A stretch of DNA of 64,000 bases from Leptospira kemamanensis (GCF_004769665.1 NZ_RQGG01000032.1:434001-498000), one strand, 5' to 3'; numbered from the stretch's first letter, positions 1 to 9,338 are shown. The notes: generated by a model not told the origin, from the letters alone. Made by a program: numbers and translations.

Positions 1-1
1 T

Positions 2-463
2 ACAGTAGGTGCCTTTGAAGAAGGTAAGGCCCTTTACCAAAATGGTGAAATCGAAAGAGCAATCACCGTGATGAAAAAAGCCTTTTTAGCTGATCCAAAT
101 AACCAAAAGTTAAACAAATTCCTTGGACTTGTAAGTTATAAAGGGAAAGAATATGACATCGCTGCCAAAGTCCTTACAGAATTCTTAAAAGAGAATGAAG
201 GATCTGGTGAATATTGGTATTACCTAGCTATGTCTGAGAAAAAACTTGGAAATTATGAAAGAGCACTCAAAGCAGCACAAGAAGCTTTGAAATATGACCC
301 TGAAAATTTCCAAAATCTCATCAACTTGGCCGATGTTAGCCGATTGTTAGGAAATGTAGACCGAGCTCTCACTTATGTGACAAGAGCACAATCCATTGAC
401 CCAACTAACAAAAACGTGGTCAAACTTTCCAAACTGTTAGAAAAAGCAACTAGCCTCAATTAA
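2..463 (+). CDS. TPR-repeat protein, 5' end outside the window
   Basis: The reading frame is open from the first bases, so the gene begins upstream and the ATG at 68 is only internal. About 150 residues are visible. They form successive helix-turn-helix tetratricopeptide repeats, recognisable from the pattern of Gly/Ala, Tyr and a closing DP (for example LADPNN, KYDPEN, SIDPTN). TPR arrays are protein-binding scaffolds; the partner cannot be told from here. The stop lies inside a hairpin shared with the convergent chemoreceptor gene, whose 3' end it overlaps by 8 nt. The family is clear; the role is unknown. Confidence 0.85.
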   Translation, partial: TVGAFEEGKALYQNGEIERAITVMKKAFLADPNNQKLNKFLGLVSYKGKEYDIAAKVLTEFLKENEGSGEYWYYLAMSEKKLGNYERALKAAQEALKYDPENFQNLINLADVSRLLGNVDRALTYVTRAQSIDPTNKNVVKLSKLLEKATSLN

Positions 464-473
464 TTGAGGTTAG
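450..473. terminator. bidirectional hairpin across two convergent stop codons
   Basis: A near-perfect inverted repeat, with core CCTCAATTAATTGAGG at 454-469, extends to about 10 bp with one G-T pair and a TTAA loop. On the minus strand it is followed by a run of five T, fitting rho-independent termination of the chemoreceptor gene. The plus-strand T tract is weaker. It contains both stop codons, so it is part of both genes. Confidence 0.6.
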
Positions 474-1922
474 GTTGACATTTTCCAAAGTTTTAGTTTC
501 CAGATAATTGATGTATTCATCAAATATTTTAGAAAGAGCCGAAAAGTAATTTTGCATTTTGGCTCTTTCTTTTTTCACTTCTTCTGTATTTTTCTGAAGC
601 ATTGCCTCTTTAATCCGAACTGCACATTGGTGTAATTCCTTATGGGGAAGTTCTAATTGTTCGTGAATTTGTCTTTGTTTCTCATCTAAAACGCTACTTT
701 GGTAATACCATAAACCCATTTTACATAGAGTATGATTCAATTGGGGAAGAGATTCGACTTTGTCAGATTCGATAGCCAAATCAACAGCTTTCACCCAATT
801 GACATGATCCATTCTTCTATGAAATATAAACTCTAAAAGCCAAACAGAATTTTGATTGGTGATCAATTTGACTGTTTCTTCGATTTGCGAAAAAATAGAG
901 TCAAAATCTGATTTAGACTTTAGGCTATGATCAGAAAGTATATGAACTTGATTGGAAATGTTTGTGGAATCATTCGCGATATTGGCAGAGGCACTTCCCA
1001 CTTCCCTTAATTTTAATTCCAATTCATGGAATTGAGAAATCAACATTTGAATTTCACTCAAATTGGAGTTGGATTCTTTCCGATTGGAAATGATCACTCG
1101 TTCGATACCTTGGATTTTTTCTATGATTTCTACCAAAACTGAAGTTCGGGCTTTTGAATTTTCCTGAAATTCTAAAAATCGATTTTTGATATGAGTCGCT
1201 GATTCTTGAATCGTTTTCACCGCAAGTTTTGTATTCTCTGCGAGTTTGGAAACTCCGTCTGCCACAACGGAAAAGCCACGTCCACCTTCTCCAGCTCTAG
1301 CAGCTTCGATAGAAGCATTGAGTGCTAATAAATTAGTACGATCCGAAATGTCTTTGACCAATTGTATGTTTTCATTGATTTTCGTAAGGTCTTTGTAAAG
1401 AGATTGAAATTCTTCATCATTTTTTTGGTTCTCTGATTTCACCCACAACGACTGTTTGGCGATATTTTCCATCTCAATAGAAGTAGCCTCTAAACTTTTT
1501 ACCAAGGTTTGATTTCTCTGACCCGTTAGATCGAAAGTATTGAGTGTTTCGGTAATTTGAAACGAAATAGAATGGATCACCGCATCTAACTCTTCAGCAC
1601 TACTTGCGAGATTCATGGAAATATCACTGAATTGGGACAAACCAGAAACAAACTCCGCTTGCACTTTTTCAATATTTTTTAGATTTGTGGATGTACTTAA
1701 AATCGATGTAGCAATTCCATCTGCGGATGAGGAAATCAAAGACCGCAATTGTTTTTGTAATTCTAATAACTCAAGAACTTCCTTATCCATTGGAGATTCC
1801 ATGGAAGTATTTCTGATGATGTGTTCTCTAATGGATTTACGATTTTGGATGAGACTCAGTTTTAAGGTATTGTGCGTTTTAAAAGGAAACATAATTCGTA
1901 TCACTATTTTTATCGGACTCAT
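456..1922 (-). CDS. soluble methyl-accepting chemotaxis protein with C-terminal CZB zinc domain
   Basis: The product carries the chemoreceptor signalling tip ([20 protein letters not shown]) within a long heptad-patterned coiled coil. It ends in a CZB domain of about 110 residues, with the [11 protein letters not shown] motif and spaced His residues (MDH, LPHKELH) that in this family bind zinc through three His and one Cys. No membrane segment is seen, so this is probably a cytoplasmic receptor; CZB domains are known zinc or hypochlorite sensors. The start is uncertain: in-frame ATGs also exist at 1892 and 1802, and the first 40 residues look unlike receptor sequence, so the shorter forms are possible. 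Confidence 0.88.
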   Translation of the reverse strand: MSPIKIVIRIMFPFKTHNTLKLSLIQNRKSIREHIIRNTSMESPMDKEVLELLELQKQLRSLISSSADGIATSILSTSTNLKNIEKVQAEFVSGLSQFSDISMNLASSAEELDAVIHSISFQITETLNTFDLTGQRNQTLVKSLEATSIEMENIAKQSLWVKSENQKNDEEFQSLYKDLTKINENIQLVKDISDRTNLLALNASIEAARAGEGGRGFSVVADGVSKLAENTKLAVKTIQESATHIKNRFLEFQENSKARTSVLVEIIEKIQGIERVIISNRKESNSNLSEIQMLISQFHELELKLREVGSASANIANDSTNISNQVHILSDHSLKSKSDFDSIFSQIEETVKLITNQNSVWLLEFIFHRRMDHVNWVKAVDLAIESDKVESLPQLNHTLCKMGLWYYQSSVLDEKQRQIHEQLELPHKELHQCAVRIKEAMLQKNTEEVKKERAKMQNYFSALSKIFDEYINYLETKTLENVNLTSIN

Positions 1923-2031
1923 TCTTTCACTATTTTCTTACGATCGAAAGTTGAATTTAAAAAAACCAGCTTGCCAGTTACAGGAAACTCTGACAAAATA
2001 AGCGAATCCATTTTTTAGAATAAGGATCTGT

Positions 2032-2556
2032 ATGAATTTAAGAATTGTATTAAGTGTATGGGCGGTTGTGTTACTATCTAGCACGACATTACTTGCGCAA
2101 GATGCCGATGTGGCTTTAGGAAGATACCTTCCACCTGAAAAAGATTCCGTAATCGAAATTTTCAAGTGTGGTGACAAATACTGCGGTAAAACAGTTTGTA
2201 TCAAAGACAACGCATACCCAGAAAAAGACAAAGACAAAGGAATTCCAGGAACTCCTTATTTAGATCACAATAACGAAGATCCTAAACTCAGAACACGTCC
2301 AAACTTAGGAATGGTTTTCATCACTGGTTTTGACTATGTTGGAGAAGGTGTTTATAAAAACGGTAGAATTTACAACCCACGTGATGGGAAAACATACTGT
2401 GGAAAATTCACTGCTTTGGAAGGTGGAAACAGATTGGATCTTAAAGGAACACTTTGTTCCATTACCTTCATTGGAAAAACCAATAATTGGGTAAAACTTG
2501 GTTCTATGAACTTAGATGACCCACGTTGGGACTGTACGTTTAAATCTAAAAAATAA
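2032..2556 (+). CDS. secreted DUF2147 family protein
   Basis: An N-terminal signal peptide of about 22 residues ends near LLAQ. The rest matches the DUF2147 pattern: an opening GRYLPPEKDSVIEI, a central DPKLRTRPNLGM, then GRIYNPRDGKTY and a closing GKTNNWVKL. Family members are exported and mostly uncharacterised. Six Cys in the mature part (three in the KCGDKYCGKTVC stretch) suggest disulfides, which is unusual for the family and fits a periplasmic or surface location. The gene stands alone and is closed by a hairpin at 2573. Confidence 0.85.
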   Translation: MNLRIVLSVWAVVLLSSTTLLAQDADVALGRYLPPEKDSVIEIFKCGDKYCGKTVCIKDNAYPEKDKDKGIPGTPYLDHNNEDPKLRTRPNLGMVFITGFDYVGEGVYKNGRIYNPRDGKTYCGKFTALEGGNRLDLKGTLCSITFIGKTNNWVKLGSMNLDDPRWDCTFKSKK

Positions 2557-2572
2557 TTGAAATCATAAAACA

Positions 2573-2597
2573 CCTGCTAACCGAATCGGCTGGCAGG
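2573..2597. terminator. bidirectional rho-independent terminator
   Basis: The sequence CCTGCTAACCG pairs with CGGCTGGCAGG around a short AATC-type loop, with one mismatch and one wobble. It is followed on the plus strand by TTCGTTTT and on the minus strand by a TGTTTTAT tract. It lies between the convergent DUF2147 gene and dcd, so it can serve both. Confidence 0.7.
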
Positions 2598-2621
2598 TTC
2601 GTTTTACCAATCGAAACCAAT

Positions 2622-3146
2622 TTATTTTTTCTCAAAATCTTTATACAACAAAGATGGTTGGATACCATGGTTCGCTTGGTACTTACCAGATTTGTATTCG
2701 CTGATCTCACCTTCCACTGTGTGATAGAAGATTTGGCAAATCTGTACTCCAGAATAAACACGAAGTGGATGGGTTACTTGGATTTCTAATGTCCAAAATC
2801 CCTTAAATCCAACATCACCAAATCCTGCCGTGATATGAACAAACATTCCAAGTCGACCAATCGAAGAACGACCTTCTAACATTGGTACTAAATTGTGAGT
2901 TTCCGTAAATTCGATCGTGCGACCTAAATACAATTTTCCGGGTTCTAACAACAAACCTTCTTCCGGAATTTTTAAAGTTTCCACTGGATTTGGTTTTTTC
3001 ATGTCCAAAGGAAATTCAGAATATACCAAAAGGTCTTCGTGTAATCTTAAGTTATAAGAATTGGGATTTAAAAGTGTTTCATCATATGGCTCAATTTTAA
3101 TATCAGAACCCAATCGTTTTAAAATTTCTTTACCAGTTAAAATCAA
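2622..3146 (-). CDS. dcd: dCTP deaminase
   Basis: Deaminates dCTP to dUTP, feeding dTMP synthesis. The 174-residue product has the family landmarks: an N-terminal SYNLRLH segment, the central GRSSIGRLGMFVHITAGFGD block holding the catalytic and triphosphate-binding residues, and a C-terminal QICQIFY. The start is TTG at 3146, three bases after the stop of the upstream enoyl-CoA hydratase gene, with AGGGAG as ribosome-binding site. The two are therefore probably co-transcribed. A flavin-dependent thymidylate synthase gene lies at 53.9-54.8 kb, in line with a dCTP-based route to thymidylate. Confidence 0.93.
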   Translation of the reverse strand: MILTGKEILKRLGSDIKIEPYDETLLNPNSYNLRLHEDLLVYSEFPLDMKKPNPVETLKIPEEGLLLEPGKLYLGRTIEFTETHNLVPMLEGRSSIGRLGMFVHITAGFGDVGFKGFWTLEIQVTHPLRVYSGVQICQIFYHTVEGEISEYKSGKYQANHGIQPSLLYKDFEKK

Positions 3147-3149
3147 AGT

Positions 3150-3923
3150 TCATTCTCCCTTAAATACAGGTTTCCTTTTTTCAGCAAATGCTTGTAAGGC
3201 TTCCAACCTGTCTTTTGTTGTAAGTGTTTCAGAATAACACAATTGTTCCCACTTGAGTGCCGATTCCATAGATAATTGGAATCCGTGGCGAATGGCTTTT
3301 TTCGCAGCAGAAACAGCTATAGGTGCAGATTCCGATATCTCTCTTGCCAAGGCAAGACAAGATTCTTTTAGTTCTTCAGGTTCCACAACTTTAGAAATTA
3401 ATCCTCGGCTTAAAGCTTCTTCGCTATTTACTTTTTTACCAGAAAAGATCCACTCCATAGCCGTAGCTTCACCAACAATGCGAGATAATCGTTGTGTTCC
3501 CCCAGCTCCCGGAATGATTCCCAATTTTGTTTCAGTAAGACCCAAAATTGCAGAACGACTCGCATAACGAATATCACACGAAATTGCCAACTCCAATCCA
3601 CCACCAAATGCATATCCATTGATGGCAGCAATGGTTGGAATCGATAGATTCGCCAAACTTGAAAAACAATGATTAATATTTCGTAAGAACTCACGGACTT
3701 GGATTGCCGTCATGGATTTACGTTCTTTTAGGTCAGCACCCGAACAAAAAGCATCACCCACTCCCATGATGACAAGGGTCCGATACTGGCCCCTTTTTAC
3801 TTTTTGAATAGAATCCATCAGTTCTTCTAAAAATGTAACGGAGATCGCATTTTTTGCTTCGGGACGATTAAGTTGGATGAATGCTACATAATTGTCTATC
3901 GTTTGCAGGGAGACAGTGTTCAT
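3150..3923 (-). CDS. enoyl-CoA hydratase/isomerase family protein
   Basis: A crotonase-fold enzyme of 257 residues, acting on CoA thioesters in fatty-acid or related acyl-CoA breakdown. Visible landmarks are LNRPEAKNAIS near the N-terminus, GDAFCSGADLKE (oxyanion hole), the GYAFGGGLELAISCD block and the LGIIPGAGGTQRL segment with the conserved Gly and Thr. The two acidic residues expected in hydratases (GGGLE and the downstream acidic position near KLGIIPG) need alignment, so isomerase or hydratase specificity is open. It is directly upstream of dcd, with no obvious functional link. Confidence 0.9.
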   Translation of the reverse strand: MNTVSLQTIDNYVAFIQLNRPEAKNAISVTFLEELMDSIQKVKRGQYRTLVIMGVGDAFCSGADLKERKSMTAIQVREFLRNINHCFSSLANLSIPTIAAINGYAFGGGLELAISCDIRYASRSAILGLTETKLGIIPGAGGTQRLSRIVGEATAMEWIFSGKKVNSEEALSRGLISKVVEPEELKESCLALAREISESAPIAVSAAKKAIRHGFQLSMESALKWEQLCYSETLTTKDRLEALQAFAEKRKPVFKGE

Positions 3924-3992
3924 AGAATTTCCTTTGGGACAAAAAATAGAAATGAATCTTGGGAAAAATATCCGATAATGGAAAGGGTAGTC

Positions 3993-4685
3993 ATGAGAAG
4001 GATTTTATACACAATCGGATTCTCACTAGTGTTTGGAAACAGTTTTTCCTGCGTTAAGTCCTCATCCGAAGATCCTTTAGCAGCTCTTTTGACCTCTCCA
4101 CCAGTGATCACTTCAGTGACTCCTCAAATCGGGACTCCTGCCCAAAACAATGCCAATGCAACCTATTCTGCAACCGAAGTGATCATCAAAGGAGAAAACT
4201 TTGGTGTGGATCCAGTTGTCCGCTTCAATGATCTTGTTGCGACGATCACAGCAAACTTTGGAACAGAACTATATACAAAGGTTCCTGACGGAGCATTTTC
4301 TGGTTATGTAACGGTCTCAAAATCAGGTGGGTCGTGTTTACCAAATTCGAAAACAGGGGTAAACTGTACAGGCACAGAATTTTTTGTCGATTGTTATGCG
4401 GTGACAAACAAACAATATGGACCCGAAATTGAATTAAAACAAGGACAAGGAATTTCTGTTGAGTATGACGGAAATGAAACCAAAGCGTTTCGAACCGATA
4501 CTTTGTTAACCGAACGAAATTTAACCGTTGGCTGTGATAGTGTTGTGACAGTTCGTGTGTTTAGTCGTTCTTGCCAAGCCACAGATTATGTATTACAAAA
4601 TAATCCGATCATTCCCTTTCCTGCTGGTGTCGCGACTCAATTTTACATCACTGCTGAATCAGTGACTTGTAGTTTTGTTCTCTAA
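3993..4685 (+). CDS. lipoprotein with IPT/TIG-like domain
   Basis: The start at 3993 is preferred over upstream in-frame ATGs because GGAAAGG sits 7 nt before it and the resulting N-terminus is a short signal peptide with lipobox GNSFSC, about 20 residues long. After the Cys comes a Ser/Asp linker, then a stretch like an IPT/TIG immunoglobulin-like fold (PPVITSVTPQIGTP, VIIKGENFG, VTVSKSGG). The rest is a Cys-containing beta-rich region. It is probably anchored in the membrane and exposed to the periplasm or surface. Function unknown. Its last four bases overlap the convergent gene. Confidence 0.75.
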   Translation: MRRILYTIGFSLVFGNSFSCVKSSSEDPLAALLTSPPVITSVTPQIGTPAQNNANATYSATEVIIKGENFGVDPVVRFNDLVATITANFGTELYTKVPDGAFSGYVTVSKSGGSCLPNSKTGVNCTGTEFFVDCYAVTNKQYGPEIELKQGQGISVEYDGNETKAFRTDTLLTERNLTVGCDSVVTVRVFSRSCQATDYVLQNNPIIPFPAGVATQFYITAESVTCSFVL

Positions 4686-6163
4686 AATGATTTGTTTTTC
4701 ACAAATCGTTTGAATACAATCAAATTCGCAGCTCCCATCCATTCGTTCATATATTCTCTAAAAATTGTTTCTCTCGGTTTTGATGTTTTGATTTCAGAAT
4801 CTAGTTCGTCATAATTTTTAATCGCCAGTTTTGATATTTCTTTGTATTTATCTTCGATTAGCTCTGTGATTTTTTTGAGTAATGCTAAATTGTTTTTTTC
4901 TTCGCCTACATTCGGTAAAATCACTTCATTCCAATAATCAATCACATGTTTTTTTACATACTCGCCTGGAATCACACGGATGACCTTTTTGCCATCACTT
5001 CCGCGAGCATGAACGTAACCAGTATTCACTTCCATCAGGAACTTTTTAGCGATCATATAAAAATGGGAAGGTCCTAAGTGAAATAAAAACACATATTTAA
5101 ACTGAGTGGGTAACATCATATTCATCAAAATGATGTTTTCACAAAACGTAAAAAAATGTTTTAAAAAGTTTTGGTATTCTAATTCAAAATCATCAGCTGA
5201 CTTACTTTTTTTTTCAATGCTCGTCATCGATCGAATCAATTCAGATCTTAAAACTTGTTCGTCGGCTCCGAGATGAGAATCTAAACTAATCGCAGTCTTA
5301 AATAAGGCTTTCTCAGCTTGGTATTTATCGATTTCATATCGAAAGAAATAGTGTTGGTCTGAGTTCCAAGAATACTTTCCATAGGCTTGGATATAGTTGA
5401 GCTCACCTTCCGCTTTTACTTTTTGTTTAATTGTTTTCCAATTGTCTTTGGTTTTTTCTTTATGATTTTTGATCACCTCTTCTGCTTGGTATTCAATTCC
5501 AGTATCTTCTGGTTCTAATTCTTTTGGTTTTTCATAAAGAGATTCATCAAAAACGGCGGACAAACGATACATTCCTTTGTCGCGGTACTTTGGTTTGGTG
5601 GGTTTAAATTCACTCAAACAATTTGGATTATCAATTTGAAGAATGAAACTCATTCGTTTGAGTAAAATTTCCAATGAGTTTAACTTTTCTAGTGCAGGCA
5701 AAATTCGATAATTTAATAATCCATTTTTTTGAAAGTCTAAATCAGTAAATTGATTGTTCAAAACAGAAGATCGTAATTTTTCCCAACCTTCTTTGGTTTC
5801 GATATAAAAATAACGTAACATTTCAAAGATCAAATGGAATTGGATAAATTCGTCACGATTATTATCTTCGATCTGTCTTGAGAAATAACGGGAATAGTCC
5901 TTTCTCACTTGCGCATAAATATGTTTTTCGTCTAAGTTAAAGATGATTTCTTTGATTTTTTTTTGAGATCTGTCGAGTTCTTGATCGAGAGTTTTTCGAA
6001 AGGAGAGAATTTCTCTTTTGTTTGCTTCTGTCAGTCCCGTACTGAGGAATTGTAAAAAACTCCCAACAATGTTTTGGAAATTATTTAAGAAGTAAACATA
6101 TCCTTTTTTGAAATCAGAAATGGATTGAGTTTCAGGTCCACCCTCTTGGATCTCTAATGACAT
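4682..6163 (-). CDS. unrecognised 493-residue cytoplasmic protein
   Basis: I do not recognise this family. The protein is rich in Lys, Glu, Phe and Tyr, has no signal peptide or membrane span, and looks largely alpha-helical, with charged amphipathic stretches near residues 60-130 and 430-470. A proline-poor middle (about 200-260) contains repeated Tyr and acidic residues. It stands between convergent and same-strand genes without an obvious operon partner; the VOC gene is 44 nt upstream on the same strand. It is likely a lineage-specific leptospiral protein. Coding character is clear from its length and codon use; the function is not known. Confidence 0.75.
   Translation of the reverse strand: MSLEIQEGGPETQSISDFKKGYVYFLNNFQNIVGSFLQFLSTGLTEANKREILSFRKTLDQELDRSQKKIKEIIFNLDEKHIYAQVRKDYSRYFSRQIEDNNRDEFIQFHLIFEMLRYFYIETKEGWEKLRSSVLNNQFTDLDFQKNGLLNYRILPALEKLNSLEILLKRMSFILQIDNPNCLSEFKPTKPKYRDKGMYRLSAVFDESLYEKPKELEPEDTGIEYQAEEVIKNHKEKTKDNWKTIKQKVKAEGELNYIQAYGKYSWNSDQHYFFRYEIDKYQAEKALFKTAISLDSHLGADEQVLRSELIRSMTSIEKKSKSADDFELEYQNFLKHFFTFCENIILMNMMLPTQFKYVFLFHLGPSHFYMIAKKFLMEVNTGYVHARGSDGKKVIRVIPGEYVKKHVIDYWNEVILPNVGEEKNNLALLKKITELIEDKYKEISKLAIKNYDELDSEIKTSKPRETIFREYMNEWMGAANLIVFKRFVKNKSF
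4685..4711. terminator. weak AT-rich hairpin at a convergent gene junction
   Basis: GATTTGT pairs with ACAAATC around a TTTTC loop, and flanking AAAT/GTTT extends the stem to about 11 bp with one wobble. It sits at the touching 3' ends of the lipoprotein gene and the 493-residue gene. Low GC makes it a weak terminator candidate. Confidence 0.4.
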
Positions 6164-6207
6164 ACCAAGAGGATGTTACGAAGAAAAGACTAAAAAAGCA
6201 ACAGGTT

Positions 6208-6558
6208 TTAGTTGGAGTAAAAAATCTCGATTAAATTTTGGCTCGGGTCAGCAAAGGTAAGACTTTCTCCAGAATCAGTGCCTTCTGGTCCTTTGATGAT
6301 TTTCACATTTTTTTCTTCCAATTCGCTGATGGCTTCTGTGAAATCATCCACATCCATCACGAAACTTAAAATAGGAAGGGATCGATCTGCGACCTCTGCC
6401 TTTACTAAACGAATGCGAAACGCATCGAGAGAAAGAATTGCCTCAGTAGCCTTCTTTGTCTCCACTTCGAAGTCAAAAATGTCCCGGTAAAAATCGATAG
6501 AGGTGTCGAGTTGGGAGACGGGGATACTGACGTGGCCAATGCCTTCTACAATAATCAT
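6208..6558 (-). CDS. VOC/glyoxalase superfamily protein, methylmalonyl-CoA epimerase-like
   Basis: A 116-residue single vicinal-oxygen-chelate module. It opens with GIGHVSIPVSQLDTSIDFYRD, containing the first metal-ligand His, and closes with DPSQNLIEIFYSN, containing the terminal Glu ligand. The central FVMDVDDF strand is also typical. Such proteins are metal-dependent lyases, epimerases or dioxygenases; the GHVSIPV opening recalls methylmalonyl-CoA epimerases and lactoylglutathione lyases. Substrate cannot be settled from sequence alone. The gene appears monocistronic. Confidence 0.82.
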   Translation of the reverse strand: MIIVEGIGHVSIPVSQLDTSIDFYRDIFDFEVETKKATEAILSLDAFRIRLVKAEVADRSLPILSFVMDVDDFTEAISELEEKNVKIIKGPEGTDSGESLTFADPSQNLIEIFYSN

Positions 6559-6629
6559 AATGGAATTACACCTTCGTGAACTTTTCTGTCATCATGCTTG
6601 AAAAACCGGCTTTGTCGAGAAAAAAGCAA

Positions 6630-6658
6630 TTTCCATCCAACAAACTCGCCTGTAAAAT
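6630..6658 (+). promoter_or_regulatory. putative sigma-70-type promoter for the lipoprotein gene at 6698
   Basis: TTTCCA at 6630-6635 and TAAAAT at 6653-6658 are separated by 17 nt and lie 40 nt before the start codon, in a divergent intergenic region. The match to TTGACA/TATAAT is partial (four and five of six). Confidence 0.35.
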
Positions 6659-6697
6659 TTGAATTCCAATTCAAAGGTAGGAAAAAAGAATCAAATT

Positions 6698-7162
6698 ATG
6701 AAAGTATTTCGGATTTCACTCCTCGTTTTTGCCTTTTTTGCCCTTTCCTGTAAGGAAGTCGTGGTTCCGTTTGACTCCAATCATGAAAAAATGGTGGAAT
6801 CACTGTTTTCGAACAACCAATCCATCCTGGAAGTGTATTTACAAGAAAACCCAAAACCAGATTGGAAAGATTTTTCAAACTCAGTGTTAGCTTTGGTGAC
6901 AAGTAACCATCCAAAATTAAAATCCTGGGGAGAAGCAATCCAAAGCCAAATCCCAAACAAGGAAACAGATTTAGATTCCAGTTACGAAAAAATTTCCAAA
7001 ATCCAAGAAATATTGATTCAAATAAAAGCCGAAGTACCCAACCAATCGAAGTACAACCGTTTTTATTGCCCAATGGTCGATAAATCTTGGTTAATGACTG
7101 GAAAAGAAGTAAAAAATCCATACGCTCCCGAAATGAGAGATTGTGGAGAATTGATGCAATAA
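6698..7162 (+). CDS. small lipoprotein of unknown function
   Basis: Starting at the ATG at 6698 gives a compact signal peptide with lipobox FALSC at about residue 18. The upstream in-frame start at 6659 would add an implausible polar leader. The mature protein of about 135 residues is helical and charged, with two late Cys (FYCPMVD and MRDCGELMQ). No known domain is recognised. The next gene follows after three bases, so the two are probably one transcription unit. Confidence 0.72.
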   Translation: MKVFRISLLVFAFFALSCKEVVVPFDSNHEKMVESLFSNNQSILEVYLQENPKPDWKDFSNSVLALVTSNHPKLKSWGEAIQSQIPNKETDLDSSYEKISKIQEILIQIKAEVPNQSKYNRFYCPMVDKSWLMTGKEVKNPYAPEMRDCGELMQ

Positions 7163-7165
7163 TTC

Positions 7166-8086
7166 ATGCCAAAATGTTTTTTAGGAACATCTTTATACGA
7201 AGCCTGCCCACCTAGTTGCAGGCATTCTTTCGCTAAACAAGATGTAGACGAAGATTGTATAGCAAAGAGCAAATTAGATGCTTTCCTGCAAGATAAAGTT
7301 ACCTTTAAAATAGGTTTCTCTGCTTTTTCACAAATCCCCGCAAAAAATTTAGAAAAATTTCTTTGGTCAGGAAAAGACAATTTAGAACTGATCACCTATT
7401 TTTTATATATAGGTGAACCCACCCTAGTTCGTGAAATCATCGAATCATTTTCCAATCATACTTTAAGTTATTTATTTAAAGTAGATTTTGAAAATTATAT
7501 GAACCTTCGTGAATCGTTAAAACGAGAAAAAACAATCAAACATATGTTTGATATTCGAAGTTTCAAATATTGGACTTTTGTTAGTTATTTACGAATTTGT
7601 GATTTGATTCAATACTTTGTAAGATATCTAAAAGAACCTGAGTATGCATGTCAGTTTTTAATTATTTTACCTTCAGAAGTAGTCTCTAACTTAACTAAAT
7701 ACACAGGACTTGATTTTGAAGAGGAAAAATCACTGTATACGGCTTTAGGAGATTCGATTTACGAACTTCCATTACAGTCTCCCAAAATTTATGATCACAT
7801 GATGCAATTGTTTGCAGAAGATCCCGAAGTTTCTATCATCTTATCGACTATGGAAGAACTTGTACGCCGCCAAAATTTGATTTTAGAAACTAGTGCAAAA
7901 TTACAATCCTATATCTCTGACCATCGGATTGATAAATACTTTCAGTATATATTTTCTGAATTAGGTGGAATTGAGATTGGTACGGCGGAAGAAATTTTAA
8001 ACCAATTACTGGAAAAAAAAATGATCACAAGTTCTCAAAAACACATGATCATCGATTTTCTTGAAACTGGAAAATTAGAATTGTAG
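7166..8086 (+). CDS. unrecognised 306-residue protein with N-terminal Cys cluster
   Basis: Starts three bases after the preceding lipoprotein gene and is probably translationally coupled to it. No signal peptide is present. The first 31 residues hold four Cys (KCFLG, EACPPSC, EDC), a spacing that could bind a metal or FeS centre but fits no motif I can name. The rest is helical, rich in Leu, Phe and Tyr, with a late DFLETGKLEL end. It is likely a leptospiral conserved hypothetical protein. I cannot offer a function. Confidence 0.7.
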   Translation: MPKCFLGTSLYEACPPSCRHSFAKQDVDEDCIAKSKLDAFLQDKVTFKIGFSAFSQIPAKNLEKFLWSGKDNLELITYFLYIGEPTLVREIIESFSNHTLSYLFKVDFENYMNLRESLKREKTIKHMFDIRSFKYWTFVSYLRICDLIQYFVRYLKEPEYACQFLIILPSEVVSNLTKYTGLDFEEEKSLYTALGDSIYELPLQSPKIYDHMMQLFAEDPEVSIILSTMEELVRRQNLILETSAKLQSYISDHRIDKYFQYIFSELGGIEIGTAEEILNQLLEKKMITSSQKHMIIDFLETGKLEL

Positions 8087-8114
8087 TATAATCTAACTTT
8101 AGTCAGTTCTTAAT

Positions 8115-9338
8115 TTATCCCGCAATTTTGATTTTTTTTGCCAAATAAATACTAAACAACAAACTAAAAACAGAAATCATTCCCACAATTTCATAATTCT
8201 CAAAGATTTTATCCGAATTTTGTACCACGATGAGCCCTGCTACATAAGAAGCAGCTCCTGAGGCAATCTGTTGGATGGCAGAATTGACAGACATAAAACT
8301 TCCTCGGATCCTAGGTTCAACAGCAGAAGTCACCATAGCAAATGCAGGAACCATCCTACCAGATACAAAAATCATAAAGATTGTAGTCTTCACTAACACG
8401 ATCGGTAAAGAAGTTTTTGTCATCGTAACAACGGCAATGACGGGAAGAATTGCGATCACTGTAACAATTTGGTATATGAAAAATTTTCCATGTCGATCAG
8501 CCAATTTTCCGATGTATCTACTCGTAAAAAAAGTCGCAAGTCCACCAAATAAGTAGATATAAGGAATCTGTTTCATCGATAATCCAACATTAGAAACCAA
8601 AAATGGACTTAGGAAAGGAATTACGGTAAAACCACCGAACATCAAAAAAACCATAAATAAAAATGGAGCAAAGTGTTCTTTCTTTCGCAAAACTTCGAGT
8701 AACGACTTCACTTGACTCTGTTTCACTCTTACATCTGAATCTAAATGATACCTGATAGAAGGTAATAGTTTATAAGCAAAAGGTAATATCAAAAATCCAG
8801 CAATGCCGAGAGAAAGAAAAGGAATGTGCCATCCAAAACGTCCTGCCAGTTCCAATCCAAAAGGAACACCGACAACAGAGGCAACGGAGAAAGAACCCAT
8901 CACCACACCAGTTGCTGTTCCCCTACGAAACACAGGAATGATATCACCTATGATCGAAAGAACTGTTGCACCAATCATTCCACCGAATCCACCAGCAATG
9001 ATCCGAGCGATGAGTAAAAAAGTATAAGTATCAGCAAAGGCACATAAAAAAGTTCCAAAAGAAAATCCAAAGAATAAAACAAGTAAACTCAATTTGCGAT
9101 CAAAGGAATCCAAAAACAAAGCACCCAAAAGCCCAAAGATTCCCGCACTAATGGAATAAGAAGATACTAACAGACCAAAAGCTGCTGCATCAATTTTGAA
9201 ACTTTCCATAAATACAGGGCCAAGTGGCATCATGATAACAAAATCTAAAACATGTAAAAACTGCAAACTTGCTAGGATAAAAATGATAGCTCTTTCTTTT
9301 TGAATGGTATGAAGCGGATGAGTTAAAGGTTGGCTCAT
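8115..9338 (-). CDS. major facilitator superfamily transporter
   Basis: About 400 residues with twelve hydrophobic segments in two halves and the inner-loop motif LDSFDRKLS after the second helix (the family pattern is a G-x-L-a-D-r-x-G-r type loop), repeated in the second half as GKLADRHGKFF. This fits an inner-membrane proton-coupled exporter, close to the DHA1 drug-efflux or arabinose-efflux type. Substrate unknown. It is divergent from the short-chain dehydrogenase at 9426, with an 87 nt gap that must hold both promoters. Confidence 0.9.
   Translation of the reverse strand: MSQPLTHPLHTIQKERAIIFILASLQFLHVLDFVIMMPLGPVFMESFKIDAAAFGLLVSSYSISAGIFGLLGALFLDSFDRKLSLLVLFFGFSFGTFLCAFADTYTFLLIARIIAGGFGGMIGATVLSIIGDIIPVFRRGTATGVVMGSFSVASVVGVPFGLELAGRFGWHIPFLSLGIAGFLILPFAYKLLPSIRYHLDSDVRVKQSQVKSLLEVLRKKEHFAPFLFMVFLMFGGFTVIPFLSPFLVSNVGLSMKQIPYIYLFGGLATFFTSRYIGKLADRHGKFFIYQIVTVIAILPVIAVVTMTKTSLPIVLVKTTIFMIFVSGRMVPAFAMVTSAVEPRIRGSFMSVNSAIQQIASGAASYVAGLIVVQNSDKIFENYEIVGMISVFSLLFSIYLAKKIKIAG

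Noticed and set aside
1615..2001. Plus-strand ORF opposite the chemoreceptor gene
   Set aside because: Lies antisense to a well-supported coding region and shows no family pattern.
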